64,000 nucleotides of DNA, taken from CAXOVX01 sp964213345 (lineage in GTDB: Bacteria > Pseudomonadota > Alphaproteobacteria > Rickettsiales > Midichloriaceae). Shown piece by piece: positions 26,436 through 35,824 of this stretch. The translations under genes and the position numbers were made by a program. The notes under the pieces are model-generated. The model was not told the origin of the DNA. It did not search any database and was given only the letters and a program-made list of their open reading frames with translations. The stretch covers positions 1 to 64,000 of the forward strand of contig CAXOVX010000022.1 in assembly GCA_964213345.1 (NCBI GenBank). The letters run 5' to 3'. Each line of letters starts with the position of its first letter. The first letter of the stretch is position 1.

Positions 26436-27281
26436 TTATAATGGTTTTATAAAAACCTTTTGTGGGCTTAGCCTCAAATCTATTACTCTTGCTGTCATCA
26501 CTTCATTATTCACAGCACTCAATTTATTCAGCAACTTTACTGCAGTAATGACATTATTTTCCGGCAATTTTATCATTGTACCATTACTCAAGAATACATC
26601 CCACCTTCTGTCTTGCACCAAATGCAGTGAGGCAATTTGATGGTAATATATACTATACATCCGTAAAACGTCTAAAATTTCCGTAAATTTAACATGGGCA
26701 CGTTCGCCAAAGATTATTACATATTTTGCCTTTTCTTCGTTAGTCACGCTTTCTCTGATTTTATATCCTTCATTATCTATCAGCACAAAACTACCTTGAT
26801 GTCTCCATATTGCTTTCGGAATGCGCTCCTCAACTTTTATTAATAAAGTTTTCGGTATCAATAGTGATACTTCCACTCTTTTTATACCAAAACAAATTTC
26901 TTCCAAATGCTTTTTAATTTTATGTACATTAACATCGAAGGAAGAACTGCCGAATGCTACATTAGCACATTGCAATATAGTGTCTTTGCTTAACGTTTCA
27001 TTACCTTGTACCACGATATTAGAGAGAGAAAATTGCCCAGCAAATTCGACAAAAGGCTCTATAATTTTTATATATATGTCACTATAACCTAACGTCGCTA
27101 AGAGCGTGACGGCTATAACCATTTCTCCCACTAAAATTTTCAAAATCATTTTTATAGAAGAAAATACATCTATCTTGTTATAGTGCTTTGTTATCTTTAT
27201 TCTATTACTGTAGTTTATATATTTAGCAGTCATTTGGTTATCAAAAAAAGTACTTTTCGCACATTTTACACTAAAACTCAA
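26436..27281 (-). CDS. ftsQ: Cell division protein FtsQ
   Basis: Bitopic inner-membrane protein linking early and late division proteins. The 281 residues have a cytoplasmic tail of about 40 residues, a membrane segment near 46-64 (ILVGEMVIAVTLLATLGYS), and a POTRA domain at about 83-150 (FSLSNIVVQGNETLSKDTILQCA... VSLLIPKTLLIKVEERIPKAIW). The beta domain follows, ending VIDLRLSPQKVFIKPL. The position between ddl and ftsA supports the call, although sequence conservation in this family is low. Confidence 0.9.
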   Translation of the reverse strand: MSFSVKCAKSTFFDNQMTAKYINYSNRIKITKHYNKIDVFSSIKMILKILVGEMVIAVTLLATLGYSDIYIKIIEPFVEFAGQFSLSNIVVQGNETLSKDTILQCANVAFGSSSFDVNVHKIKKHLEEICFGIKRVEVSLLIPKTLLIKVEERIPKAIWRHQGSFVLIDNEGYKIRESVTNEEKAKYVIIFGERAHVKFTEILDVLRMYSIYYHQIASLHLVQDRRWDVFLSNGTMIKLPENNVITAVKLLNKLSAVNNEVMTARVIDLRLSPQKVFIKPL

Positions 27282-27284
27282 CTA

Positions 27285-27413
27285 TAGACTACTTTCAAAA
27301 CCCGCTCATGCTAACAGAATGCAAGGAATATATGGAGCACAGGACCGCAATATACAGAGATATACATGAGGCACCGCACCGGAGAGCCAGAAGTAGAGTT
27401 TCGAAAGGGTCTA
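27285..27413. repeat. PE-2 palindromic element, copy 2
   Basis: From GACTACTTTCAAAACCCGCT to AGTAGAGTTTCGAAAGGGTC, imperfectly complementary ends. The interior AACAGAATGCAAGGAATATA and GCACAGGACCGCAATA matches the other copies. It lies just upstream of the ftsQ start, between ddl and ftsQ. Confidence 0.75.
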
Positions 27414-27619
27414 GGCACCACTAACAAACCTCAGTTATTTATTTACCAGTGCCTAGAACGTGGAGGATGAGCAGCAAGCGCAAAGTGCGTATATAAACAC
27501 ACACAACAAGGCACAGAACCCAAAAGTTCAACGATTATCATTTGATCGTAATTAACTTAGCAGATGGCAGTGTGTAAACAGTATCTAGATACTTAGCATG
27601 TTTTCCTTTATTTTACAGT

Positions 27620-27765
27620 TACAGGAAAAGCTTTCTATCTTGCAACGCCATTTTATAGATGGGTTTATCAAATCTATGAATTATCTTCATTCCTCTTATT
27701 TGGTTATCTCTGTAGCTATCCCCATCATTTAAAGTATCTCTGATCTTATTTATGTCCATACCCTA
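27620..27765 (-). repeat. Dispersed transposon-linked repeat, also at about 59480-59590
   Basis: The minus strand shares with 59480-59590 a stretch containing GATACTTTAA, then GATAATTCATAGATTTGATA. At the other site it lies between an IS982 and an IS630 remnant. Here it is a scrap in the ddl-ftsQ gap. No protein family recognised. Confidence 0.5.
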
Positions 27766-27826
27766 TAACGCCCAAGTCCCCTTTTTAACGCTCACATTGT
27801 TGCGCTTAGGATTCAGTAGTAAAATG
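27766..27826 (-). repeat. PE-1 palindromic element, fragment (copy F)
   Basis: ACGCCCAAGTCCCCTTTTTA then CGCTCACATTGTTGCGCTTAGG is one end and part of the interior of PE-1. It lies 17 bases beyond the ddl stop. Confidence 0.75.
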
Positions 27827-27842
27827 GCCCCCTGATCTCATT

Positions 27843-28763
27843 TTACAACTCACATTGGGCATCTTCCAGTAGCATTTGTATTATCTGCACGAAACTAATA
27901 CCACTGTACTTAGCTATTTCAGGGAATAGCGACATATCTGTGAATCCTGGATGGGTATTAATTTCTAAGAAGTATAATCCGTTAGTACCATAGCGTGGAT
28001 CATACCTAAAGTCTGAACGGCTAATGGTACGACAATCTAGCAACTTGTGCATTTTTTCTGCATACAACATAGCACATTGATACACATCCGATGGCACATC
28101 AGCCGGCATCACATGCTCAGCTGCCCCCTCCGTATATTTGGCGGTATAATCGTAAAATCCAGACTTAGGGCGCACTTCTATCACTCCACACGCTTTATCA
28201 CGTATTACAGCTGCAAAAAGGTCAATGCCTAAAATATACTCTTCTACTATTACTTTAGGACCAAATTTCCATTCTAATGCATTTGGTAAAATACTGCTAT
28301 CATCAAGAACAATATATATGCCTACAGTAGAGCCTTGTGCAATAGGCTTAAGTACATATGGCTTAGACATAGGATCCTGTTTGATCTTCAGCATTGCAAA
28401 ATATTCATCAACGTCAATGACGATAAATTTTGGTGTTCGAATTCCACCGTATGTTGCAATATACTTTGTAACATCTTTACTAAAAGCTACCGCAGAAGCT
28501 CTAACGCCAGAATGCGTATACGGAACTTGCATCACTTCCAATAAACCCTGGACCGCCCCATCTTCACCATAAGTGCCATGCAAGCAATTGAACACTAAAT
28601 CCGGCATATACTTTTTAAGTTCTTCAGCTAAATTCACTCCAGCATCCACCATAATAACCTTATACCCCATCTCTTCTAAATAAGGCCGAACTGAATTCGC
28701 ACTCATGAGAGACACTTCTCTTTCGGAGGAAAGACCACCTGCCAACAATACGATACGCTTCAT
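27843..28763 (-). CDS. ddl: D-alanine--D-alanine ligase
   Basis: ATP-grasp enzyme making the D-Ala-D-Ala dipeptide of peptidoglycan precursors. The 306 residues show LLAGGLSSEREVSLMSA at 5-21, FNCLHGTYGEDGAVQGLLEVMQVPYTHSGV (about 58-88), YVLKPIAQGSTVGIYIV, the metal and ATP residues in YFLEINTHPGFTDMSLFPEIAKYSGISF near the C-terminus. Its presence, with the M23 peptidase, FtsA and FtsQ, implies that a wall precursor pathway is retained. It begins 50 bases after the glutamine-synthetase-like gene and precedes ftsQ, as in other Rickettsiales, but with 560 bases of repeats in between. Confidence 0.95.
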   Translation of the reverse strand: MKRIVLLAGGLSSEREVSLMSANSVRPYLEEMGYKVIMVDAGVNLAEELKKYMPDLVFNCLHGTYGEDGAVQGLLEVMQVPYTHSGVRASAVAFSKDVTKYIATYGGIRTPKFIVIDVDEYFAMLKIKQDPMSKPYVLKPIAQGSTVGIYIVLDDSSILPNALEWKFGPKVIVEEYILGIDLFAAVIRDKACGVIEVRPKSGFYDYTAKYTEGAAEHVMPADVPSDVYQCAMLYAEKMHKLLDCRTISRSDFRYDPRYGTNGLYFLEINTHPGFTDMSLFPEIAKYSGISFVQIIQMLLEDAQCEL

Positions 28764-28813
28764 AATTCCATGTAGTAAAAAGTAAAACTCAAACTGCTAA
28801 AGAGATACCTTGC

Positions 28814-29662
28814 CTACAATAAATTTGCAACTATTTGATAAAAATCAAAATTCCTTTTTGCCGCTTCTAAATTTGCGTGCAAAGGTGTCAGCTCATACAC
28901 ATCATCAGCAGCATTACCGTATACTGGTTGCATAGGGTACAATTTATTTCTGATGCCGTACAATATAGCCGCTAACAAAAATATGACTGTATTTATCGTC
29001 TCACTTTGGGCAGAGGACACGCGGAACTCAAGGCGGCGAGCAGAACTATGCGAATTTGGAATGCGTATAGCAGTGCTCCTGTTATTTATTCCCCAGCTTA
29101 CATTAACTGGAGCCATAAATTGAGGTACAAAACGTTCAAATTCTTCCATATTATCGCCTGTAAGTAAGTACAACGATCCATTTAGTAATGCTAATATACC
29201 AGCAATACAATGTAATAATAATTCATTCGTTCTGATCTCTTTCGCGCTAAAAAAATTGTAACTTACTTTCGCACTTCTATGCAAACTAAGGTGTACATGC
29301 AATGCAGAACCATAGTTATTTGCAAAAGGCTTAGGACAAAAGGTCGCCAAAACCCCACGATCGTTTGCTAATTTCTTTATGCTTGATCGTCTCTCCTCAA
29401 TTGCCTTGATCGCATTTTCTAAGTCATAAAAAACGCCTGTATTAAACTCATATTGACCGATTCCCTTCTCCCCAACTATATTCAAATTAGTCAAAAAAAA
29501 ATCTGCCAAGCAATCATTTGACATTAGAACGGGATTTTTAGCAAAATCTAGCAAATAGAATTCTACCTCAGCACCAATCGCAGGATACAGCTGATAATCA
29601 TCAGCTAATTTCCCAAGTAATTTGAATAACAACGATGTTTTTAAATTATGATCTGTATCCAA
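28814..29662 (-). CDS. Glutamine-synthetase-like protein lacking the N-terminal domain
   Basis: The 282 residues align to the catalytic half of glutamine synthetase. Visible are the metal motif AIGAEVEFYLLD at about 29-40, GQYEFNTG, ATFCPKPFANNYGSALHVHLSL (the His and nucleotide region), NNRSTAIRIPN and RRLEFRVSSAQS with its substrate arginines and metal Glu. The N-terminal beta-grasp domain of about 100 residues that completes the active site in dodecameric enzymes is missing, and the protein is far shorter than the usual 440-470. No remnant of it fits in the 24 bases after kup. Reaction on another amine, or loss of activity, are both possible. Confidence 0.75.
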   Translation of the reverse strand: MDTDHNLKTSLLFKLLGKLADDYQLYPAIGAEVEFYLLDFAKNPVLMSNDCLADFFLTNLNIVGEKGIGQYEFNTGVFYDLENAIKAIEERRSSIKKLANDRGVLATFCPKPFANNYGSALHVHLSLHRSAKVSYNFFSAKEIRTNELLLHCIAGILALLNGSLYLLTGDNMEEFERFVPQFMAPVNVSWGINNRSTAIRIPNSHSSARRLEFRVSSAQSETINTVIFLLAAILYGIRNKLYPMQPVYGNAADDVYELTPLHANLEAAKRNFDFYQIVANLL

Positions 29663-29686
29663 ATAATCCTCTTATCGTAACATCCC

Positions 29687-31543
29687 CTAAATTCTAAAGC
29701 GCGTACATAACTCAACAGTACGTTTATGTGGAATTTTAAAGAAATCCGTTACACTCATCGCATTGTTAGCTAATAGAATAAACAACCTTTTTCTCCACCT
29801 AGTTAAATAGTGAGTCTTAGAAGCGATGAGGATTTCTCTACTTAAAAAAAATGATATTTCATCCAACTTAATGTCTATACCAGATTCTATAACTTTTTTA
29901 AAGATATCATCAATATTTGGCGTTTCCATAAATCCGTAATAAGCAATCAGCTGATAAATATCATTCTTTAAGGTGTTGATCTTAATACGATGCTGTGATA
30001 GCACCTCTGGCACGTTTTTTACAATAACGGATAAAAAAAACACTGTTTTATGCAGGCATTTATTATGTTTTATATTAATCTTAAAGGCATTTGGCGCTAT
30101 AATAGGGATCTTAGACATATAAACGGCAGTGCCCGGTATTACCGTAACATTTTCGCTTCTTATGTTATTGATAAAATCAATCAATTTGACTTTGATATTG
30201 GTGTTAATCTTGGCCAGAGTAGAAGAGCCACGGTACCAGGTCGTGATGATTATAAAAGCTATAGTTGCTATCATTAGTGGGAACCAAGTACCATCTAAAA
30301 TTTTCAATATACTAGCTATAAAGAAGCTTGCATCTATAAACAGCAACGGTGTAAAAATCAACAAAGTTTTTAACAAAGACCAGTTCCACCGATAATAAAA
30401 CAGTACCGCTGCCAAAAAAGTAGTAATAATAAAAATACCAGTTATGTTCATTCCATAAGCATAAGCTAAGTTATTTGATGAACGAAACAAAAGCACTGAT
30501 AATACAGTCAATGTTAGTAGCAGGTAATTCACAAAAGGTAAGTAAACTTGTCCTAAGATATTTGAAGATGTGTGAATCACAGCAATTCTAGGTAGATATT
30601 TTAATTGTATAGCTTGCCAACTCATCGAAAAAAAACCAGAAATTACAGACTGGGAAGCAATAATTGTAGATATAGTTGCTAATATAATTACCGGATACAT
30701 AGCCCAAGATGGTACAAGTAAATAAAAAGGATTTGCAATAGCAGTATGATCCATCAACAACAAGGCTCCTTGCCCCAAGTAATTCATTACCAAGGCGGGG
30801 AATACGAGACTCAACCAAGATATCCTGATTGAACTTCTATTGAAATGTCCTAAATCAGCATATAACGCTTCGGCACCAGTTAAAACCAAGAAGACACCTC
30901 CAAGGACATGAAAAGCCTGAAATTTACAATTAAATAGAAAATTTATTGCATAAAAGGGGTTAAGCGCAAGGAGAATTTTGGGCATTTTTATAATTTGTGC
31001 TAGCCCCAAGAAGGCGATGGTTATGAACCATAGCAACATTATTGGACCAAAAAAATGGCTAATTTTTGCCGTTCCTTTTTTTTGTAACAGGAAAAGCATC
31101 AATAATAAAAATATTGATAGCGGGACAATAACATGGTCCAATTTAGAAGTAACCACTGATAACCCTTCTAGCGCTCCTAATACGGATATAGCTGGAGTAA
31201 TTACGCTATCACCATAAAAAAAGGCCATAGCAAGTATTCCCAATGTAGTAATAGTTTGATTGCTTATATTTTTACTACTGCGTTTTATCAACGATACTAG
31301 TGCTAAAGTCCCTCCCTCTCCGTTATTGTCAGCACGTAATATCAGTCCAATATACTTGAATGTGATGATAATAGTGAGAGACCAAAAAATAAGAGAGATA
31401 ATGCTGATAATGCTGACTTCATCTATTGCAATACTACCACTTTGAAAACACATTTTGAGAGTATACAGCGGGCTCGTGCCAATATCACCGAACACAACTC
31501 CAATTGCTCCAATTAATACGCCATTTTCAGTCTTTTTTTGCAT
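29687..31543 (-). CDS. kup: Potassium uptake protein Kup
   Basis: K+:H+ symporter of the inner membrane. The 618 residues start with IGAIGVVFGDIGTSPLYTLKMCF, the family signature, and contain about 12 membrane segments up to residue 440, including GGTLALVSLIKR, YGDSVITPAISVLGALEGL, and VFLVLTGAEALYADLGHFN. A cytoplasmic C-terminal domain follows (IPGTAVYMSK, YGFMETPNID). Length is typical. The next gene starts 24 bases downstream. Confidence 0.95.
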   Translation of the reverse strand: MQKKTENGVLIGAIGVVFGDIGTSPLYTLKMCFQSGSIAIDEVSIISIISLIFWSLTIIITFKYIGLILRADNNGEGGTLALVSLIKRSSKNISNQTITTLGILAMAFFYGDSVITPAISVLGALEGLSVVTSKLDHVIVPLSIFLLLMLFLLQKKGTAKISHFFGPIMLLWFITIAFLGLAQIIKMPKILLALNPFYAINFLFNCKFQAFHVLGGVFLVLTGAEALYADLGHFNRSSIRISWLSLVFPALVMNYLGQGALLLMDHTAIANPFYLLVPSWAMYPVIILATISTIIASQSVISGFFSMSWQAIQLKYLPRIAVIHTSSNILGQVYLPFVNYLLLTLTVLSVLLFRSSNNLAYAYGMNITGIFIITTFLAAVLFYYRWNWSLLKTLLIFTPLLFIDASFFIASILKILDGTWFPLMIATIAFIIITTWYRGSSTLAKINTNIKVKLIDFINNIRSENVTVIPGTAVYMSKIPIIAPNAFKINIKHNKCLHKTVFFLSVIVKNVPEVLSQHRIKINTLKNDIYQLIAYYGFMETPNIDDIFKKVIESGIDIKLDEISFFLSREILIASKTHYLTRWRKRLFILLANNAMSVTDFFKIPHKRTVELCTRFRI

Positions 31544-31690
31544 AAAATGACTATATTCCCAGAATATTGATTGCTATTAACACATTATTAATAAAATATA
31601 CTGTATAATGAGACACATATATATAGTAAAAGATGCTAAATGCAAACTATGAGTTGCGAAAATATAGAAAACAAAGGAGTATAGGGTATC

Positions 31691-31809
31691 TAATACTAAA
31701 TCTCATTTTTTGATGAGCACTATGAGCATAACGAGCGGCAAAGAAGCGTAGTAAACTACTGAGTCTAGCAGCACGACAACGTGGACATTAAAAGGGGGGG
31801 TTTTGTATA
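31691..31809 (+). repeat. PE-1 palindromic element, copy G
   Basis: From TAATACTAAATCTCATTTTT to TTAAAAGGGGGGGTTTTGTA, with interior ATGAGCACTATGAGCATAAC and CTGAGTCTAGCAGCACGACA. More diverged than copies B, C and H. It lies upstream of kup. Confidence 0.8.
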
Positions 31810-31819
31810 GAATATTAGA

Positions 31820-31870
31820 TCTTTAGTCGATGCTGTAGATGCTGCTTTTAAGACACAACTTTGGATAAGG
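31820..31870 (+). mobile_element. IS630 C-terminal scrap
   Basis: TCGATGCTGTAGATGCTGCT then TTTAAGACACAAC matches 3430-3455 and 20893-20925, encoding DAVDAAFKTQ at the end of the IS630 transposase. Nothing else of the element is beside it. Confidence 0.6.
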
Positions 31871-31919
31871 CTTGCATAACATATTGAAATAGCGAAATTG
31901 TTATTTTTATTTGCTTTTA

Positions 31920-32037
31920 TGGGACTGATGCTGGATGGAGTTTTTGTATTTTCAGGAGTTAAAGACGCTATTATTTGAATGATTTTAGCTAAGGAATGTG
32001 TCTTATAGACTGTGTTTAAAATTTATTATTTGTGTAT
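31920..32037. repeat. Dispersed repeat shared with 635-745
   Basis: Begins GGGACTGATGCTGGATGGAG and ends GTTTAAAATTTATTATTT. It differs from the copy at 635-745 by a few substitutions and a small insertion, and again flanks an IS5-type remnant. Confidence 0.7.
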
Positions 32038-32084
32038 TCTAGAAGATTCTCTATATTTTTGGTGATTAGCTATACCAATCCCTC

Positions 32085-32995
32085 GATTGGCAGGGTCAAT
32101 ATGCACAACGTTTTAAATAAAAACGAATAGCATGCATAAGTGCTGAAAACTTATTCTTTGCTATGCTAAAGAGGCGTGAATATATAGTATCTTTAGAAAA
32201 GACCCACTCAAAAGGCGCCCTCCATATAGAATCCGAAGGGTCGAACCCACCATTTTTACCCTTCCTATCAGTCTTCTTAATTCCTCCAAGATGCCCTCTT
32301 TTAGCTATGGCTATAGTTTTGGCAGGAGACGTGCAATACCCATTATCTGCGTATATAGAGCGCCTAGACGGGCACACATGTTTAAATCCCTGGGCATCTG
32401 TTAACGTTTGCTGGTGTAATCGTCGCCTTATCTACACTCACATGTTTTTTATAACCATACAAAAACTTAGTACCACCTTTACAGCCGATCTTAGCTTGTT
32501 TATCATGTGCCACTTTAGACAAAACTTCATTATTCAGTTTTTCATATTTCTTCCGCCTTGCCTCATCTCTCTCTTCCCACAAACTTGCCTTCGATATTAG
32601 GTGCGATGCATCAACAAATGTAAATACCTCGCTTATATAATTGCGCCATAAGCTGATCTCTGAAAATACTAAATATCCTAGATAGCTTTGGTCCCTATCT
32701 TTTCCCTTAGCTTACTAAATACGCTATAATCTGGAGTCGCATCCCTTAAATCAAACTCACAAAACCACTTTGCTGCGTTGCCATCACTCTATCTTTCAAG
32801 TTCTTATCGCTCAAATCTTCCATCAATTGCAGAAGCACTTAAATAGCCTATGAACTCTGTAACCTTTGTAATTAGCTGGCAACTCAACTGCTGATAACTC
32901 ACCACTAATTGCCGCAAAATCAAATAATGCCTTGAAACTCCTCTATTGATTATCCCTAGATACCAACTCTTCCAAACTCACCATTATTATTTGAC
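32085..32995 (-). mobile_element. IS5-family element with broken transposase
   Basis: Minus-strand order from N- to C-terminus: MVSLEELVSRDNQ and AVKLPANYKGYGVHRLFKC (about 32985-32840), degraded middle with DLRDATPDYSVFSKLREK near 32710-32770, FVDASHLISKASLWEERDEARRKKYEKLNNEVLSKVAHDKQAKIGCKGGTKFLYGYKKHVSVD (to 32382), then CPSRRSIYADNGYCTSPA and the C-terminal APFEWVFSKDT and KNKFSALMHAIRFYLKR (32377-32096). This is the Rickettsia-type IS5 transposase with a short deletion around 32380 and several frameshifts; inactive. Confidence 0.85.
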
Positions 32996-32999
32996 TTAA

Positions 33000-33075
33000 T
33001 ACCATTCACCTACCATTTATCTTGCACACTTCCATCAATAATACCTTAATATTTATCCCATCTCGCAACAGCCCC
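33000..33075 (-). mobile_element. IS110 sliver adjoining the IS5 element
   Basis: The complement of 33010-33075 (GGGGCTGTTGCGAGATGGGA and following) matches 1981-2035 and 940-1005. It is the IS110 target into which the IS5 element was inserted, seen again at the same junction. Confidence 0.6.
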
Positions 33076-33079
33076 ACTA

Positions 33080-33430
33080 TGTAATTTACATCAATCCTTT
33101 GTCTGCAATAAGAGCCTCAATAGGCCTTTTGGTATAATTAGATCTTTATCTGGCTGTAATACAGAATCTCAAAGGGTTTCCTAGGCCGTCACAGACTGCA
33201 TGTAATTTAGTAGTAGCCCCTTTAGATCTGCCCTATTCTTACGTACCAAACAGCAAGGGTATGAAAAATCATTTACCACACTCCAAAGCTTTACACCATC
33301 TCATAAACCTTTTACGTACACTCGACCATTTACCAGCAAGGCAGAGCTCTCCACGGCACCACAGTTCTGGCAATCCAACTGCTCCAATAAATTGCTTCGC
33401 ATAACAACCTCCATTTGCGAGATTACTTTA
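33080..33430 (-). mobile_element. IS5-family (IS427-like) transposase N-terminal remnant
   Basis: On the minus strand, in shifting frames: LPELWCRGELCLAGKWSSVRKRFMRWCKALECG, then RSKGATTKLHAVCDGLGNPLRFCITAR and RPIEALIADKGLM. This follows the N-terminal to middle part of IS427-group transposases. It ends just before PE-1 copy H. The C-terminal half of the same family lies at 20985-21315. Confidence 0.75.
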
Positions 33431-33463
33431 TTACACTTTATCATACTTATCTTAGCGTTCTAT

Positions 33464-33594
33464 TATACCAAGTCCCATTTTTAAATGAGCACCAAAAGTG
33501 CAATGATGGAGGAGAAGGAGTATAGAAATGCTACATGACCGAGCCTAAACCCAGCAGCGCAACGACGTAAGTGTTAAAAAAGGGATTTGGTATA
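33464..33594 (+). repeat. PE-1 palindromic element, best-preserved copy H
   Basis: Left end TATACCAAGTCCCATTTTT at 33464 and right end AAAAAAGGGATTTGGTATA at 33594 form a near-perfect inverted repeat of about 19 bases, bounded by TA. The interior follows the pattern GAGCACCAAAAGTGCAATGA ... GAGCCTAAACCCAGCAGCGC AACGACG. About 131 bases, no open frame of note. Confidence 0.92.
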
Positions 33595-33746
33595 ATTGCT
33601 GTCTGACCAGGCCTTAACGTAAGCATCAGAAATTTCTCAACCCAAAAACATTTTTTTTATCCCTACTTATGACACAAAAAAAACGCGGTAATAAGCAATA
33701 TACAATATTCCCGCTCATACTGCAATTCTGAGTTGCTTATAGTCTG

Positions 33747-35822
33747 CTACAACATACCAAATGCACCAAATATGAAAATCCACATTTCAGCTACTTCTTT
33801 TAATCCAGTGAAACGTCCTGGACGACCCGCATGTCCTGCATTCATGTTTATTTTAAATAACAATAGATTACTATCTTTTTTCATTTCTCTTAATTTTGCT
33901 ACCCATTTTGCCGGCTCCCAATATGTAACTCTTGGATCTGCTACACCTGCAGTTACAAAGATATGAGGATATTCCTGTCGTACCACATTATCGTATGGTG
34001 AGTAAGATTTTATATAATCATAAAATTTTTTATCTTTGGGATTACCCCATTCCTTAAATTCTAGCGGAGTAAGTGGCAGCGTATCGTCAATCATTGTGTT
34101 TAGCACATCAACAAATGGTACATCGGCAATCGCTGCCTTAAATAGCTCAGGCCGCATGTTAATGCATGCTCCAACCAACATCCCACCTGCACTTCCTCCA
34201 TGTATTACTATATTTTTTGTTTTTGTATATTTAGTAGCTACTAAATGCTCTGCAGCTGCTATAAAATCTTCGAAAGTACATTTTTTATTGAGGAATTTAG
34301 CAGTTTCATACCAATTAAAGCCTAAATCATCTCCTCCTCTGACATGGGCAATCGCATAAACAAATCCGCGATCAACAAGCGAGAAAACTGTGGATCTAAA
34401 ACTTGGCTCTACGGCTATACCATATGATCCATATCCATACAAGTACAATGGATTAGAACCATCCTCCCTAAATAAACTTTTTTTATAGACTAAAGATATC
34501 GGTATATCCACACCATCATTGGCCTTGGAGTGTATGCGCTCTGTTATGTACTCATCAGGATTGAATCCACTAGGAATGTTTTGAACCTTTAAAGTACTTA
34601 TTTTCTTTGTTTTAAAATCATACTCCAATAAGGTATTGGGCACATTTAGCGCTGTATATGAGTAACGTACCCCTTCTGCTACATATGTTGTATACAAAAC
34701 ATTTGCTGTGTACGACGCACATCTAAATGGTATAGTACTAGTGGTGTTAGTCTGAAAATCAAAAACAGCAATTTCCGGCAGTCCATTTACCATTTTTGTC
34801 AGTACTAAATGGTTTTGATATAAATTTAAGTCTTTTAGATAAACTGCATCTGAGTGTCCTACTATTTCTTTCCAATTTTCTTGTTCTGGTGCTTTTACAC
34901 TAGTACGTACTAACCTAAAATTTTTTCCTTTGTCATTTGTAAGTATGTAAAAGTGGCCTCCATTATGTGATACACAATACAAATGCCCTTCTTTTCTACA
35001 TGCTACCAATTTTGATTCCATATTTTGACCATTGCGCAGATCAATAAAATGAACCTCGCTTGAAGTAGAGCTCTTGATATTGATAAACAGGTAATCTCTA
35101 CTACCAGACTTACATATTTTTACTGTAAAAGTTGGATCTAGTTCTTGAAAAATTAATTTATCTTCTTTTTGCGTAGTACCTAGCACATGGTATAAGACTC
35201 TATCAGATCTCCAAAATTCATTAGCTGGGGTATAAAAAAAGCCGCGTCTACCATTTTCGTCCCACTCCACACAACCCATGGTGTTGATTACCACATCATC
35301 CAGTACTTTGTTGGATTCTAAATCTTTGACAAAAATGCTATAACGCTCATTACCCTCGGTATCAATTGCATATGCTAATAAAGAATGGTCTGAACCAACT
35401 TTTAGAGCGCTTAGTCTAAAATAAGGATAGTCTTGAGCTACGATATTTTCGTCTAGCAACACCTCTGTTTCTGCATTGTCTAGACTTGCATACTTTCTGG
35501 CGTGCACCCAGTACTCCTGCCCCTTTTTTATATAGCAATAATAATAATACTCACCACACCTAAAAGGAGGAGTTTGATCATCTTCAACGATCCTTCCCTT
35601 CAATTCTGACAAAATTGCATCCATCACTTCTTGATACCCTGACATCTGAGCATCAAAATACTGATTTTCTGCGTTTAAGTACTCTAAAACTTGCGGATCA
35701 TTAACATAAGGCCAACTTCTATCGCGAAGCCACGCGTAATAATCGATCACTTCATCATCATGTAACGTAAAAACATGAGGTATTTTGGGAGCACGCGGAG
35801 CCTGCATCATCACAACACTCAA
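33747..35822 (-). CDS. ptrB: Oligopeptidase B (S9 prolyl-oligopeptidase family)
   Basis: Serine peptidase cutting short peptides after basic residues. The 691 residues comprise an N-terminal cap (YYAWLRDRSWPYVNDPQVLEYLNAEN at 28-53), a seven-bladed propeller to about 400, and the alpha/beta hydrolase domain. There the nucleophile lies in IVIHGGSAGGMLVGA (about 540-554), the Asp in VTAGVADPRVTYWEPAKW, and the His in NMNAGHAGRPGRF near 663. The GGSAGG form and the DPRVTYWEP stretch mark oligopeptidase B rather than prolyl endopeptidase. It begins two bases after the yajC stop, so the pair is probably one transcript. Confidence 0.92.
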   Translation of the reverse strand: MSVVMMQAPRAPKIPHVFTLHDDEVIDYYAWLRDRSWPYVNDPQVLEYLNAENQYFDAQMSGYQEVMDAILSELKGRIVEDDQTPPFRCGEYYYYCYIKKGQEYWVHARKYASLDNAETEVLLDENIVAQDYPYFRLSALKVGSDHSLLAYAIDTEGNERYSIFVKDLESNKVLDDVVINTMGCVEWDENGRRGFFYTPANEFWRSDRVLYHVLGTTQKEDKLIFQELDPTFTVKICKSGSRDYLFINIKSSTSSEVHFIDLRNGQNMESKLVACRKEGHLYCVSHNGGHFYILTNDKGKNFRLVRTSVKAPEQENWKEIVGHSDAVYLKDLNLYQNHLVLTKMVNGLPEIAVFDFQTNTTSTIPFRCASYTANVLYTTYVAEGVRYSYTALNVPNTLLEYDFKTKKISTLKVQNIPSGFNPDEYITERIHSKANDGVDIPISLVYKKSLFREDGSNPLYLYGYGSYGIAVEPSFRSTVFSLVDRGFVYAIAHVRGGDDLGFNWYETAKFLNKKCTFEDFIAAAEHLVATKYTKTKNIVIHGGSAGGMLVGACINMRPELFKAAIADVPFVDVLNTMIDDTLPLTPLEFKEWGNPKDKKFYDYIKSYSPYDNVVRQEYPHIFVTAGVADPRVTYWEPAKWVAKLREMKKDSNLLLFKINMNAGHAGRPGRFTGLKEVAEMWIFIFGAFGML

Positions 35823-35824
35823 TA

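Noticed and set aside
32066..32085. TATACCAATCCCTC resembling a PE-1 left end next to the IS5 element
   Set aside because: The following sequence is unlike PE-1; could be an IS5 end or a very short scrap.
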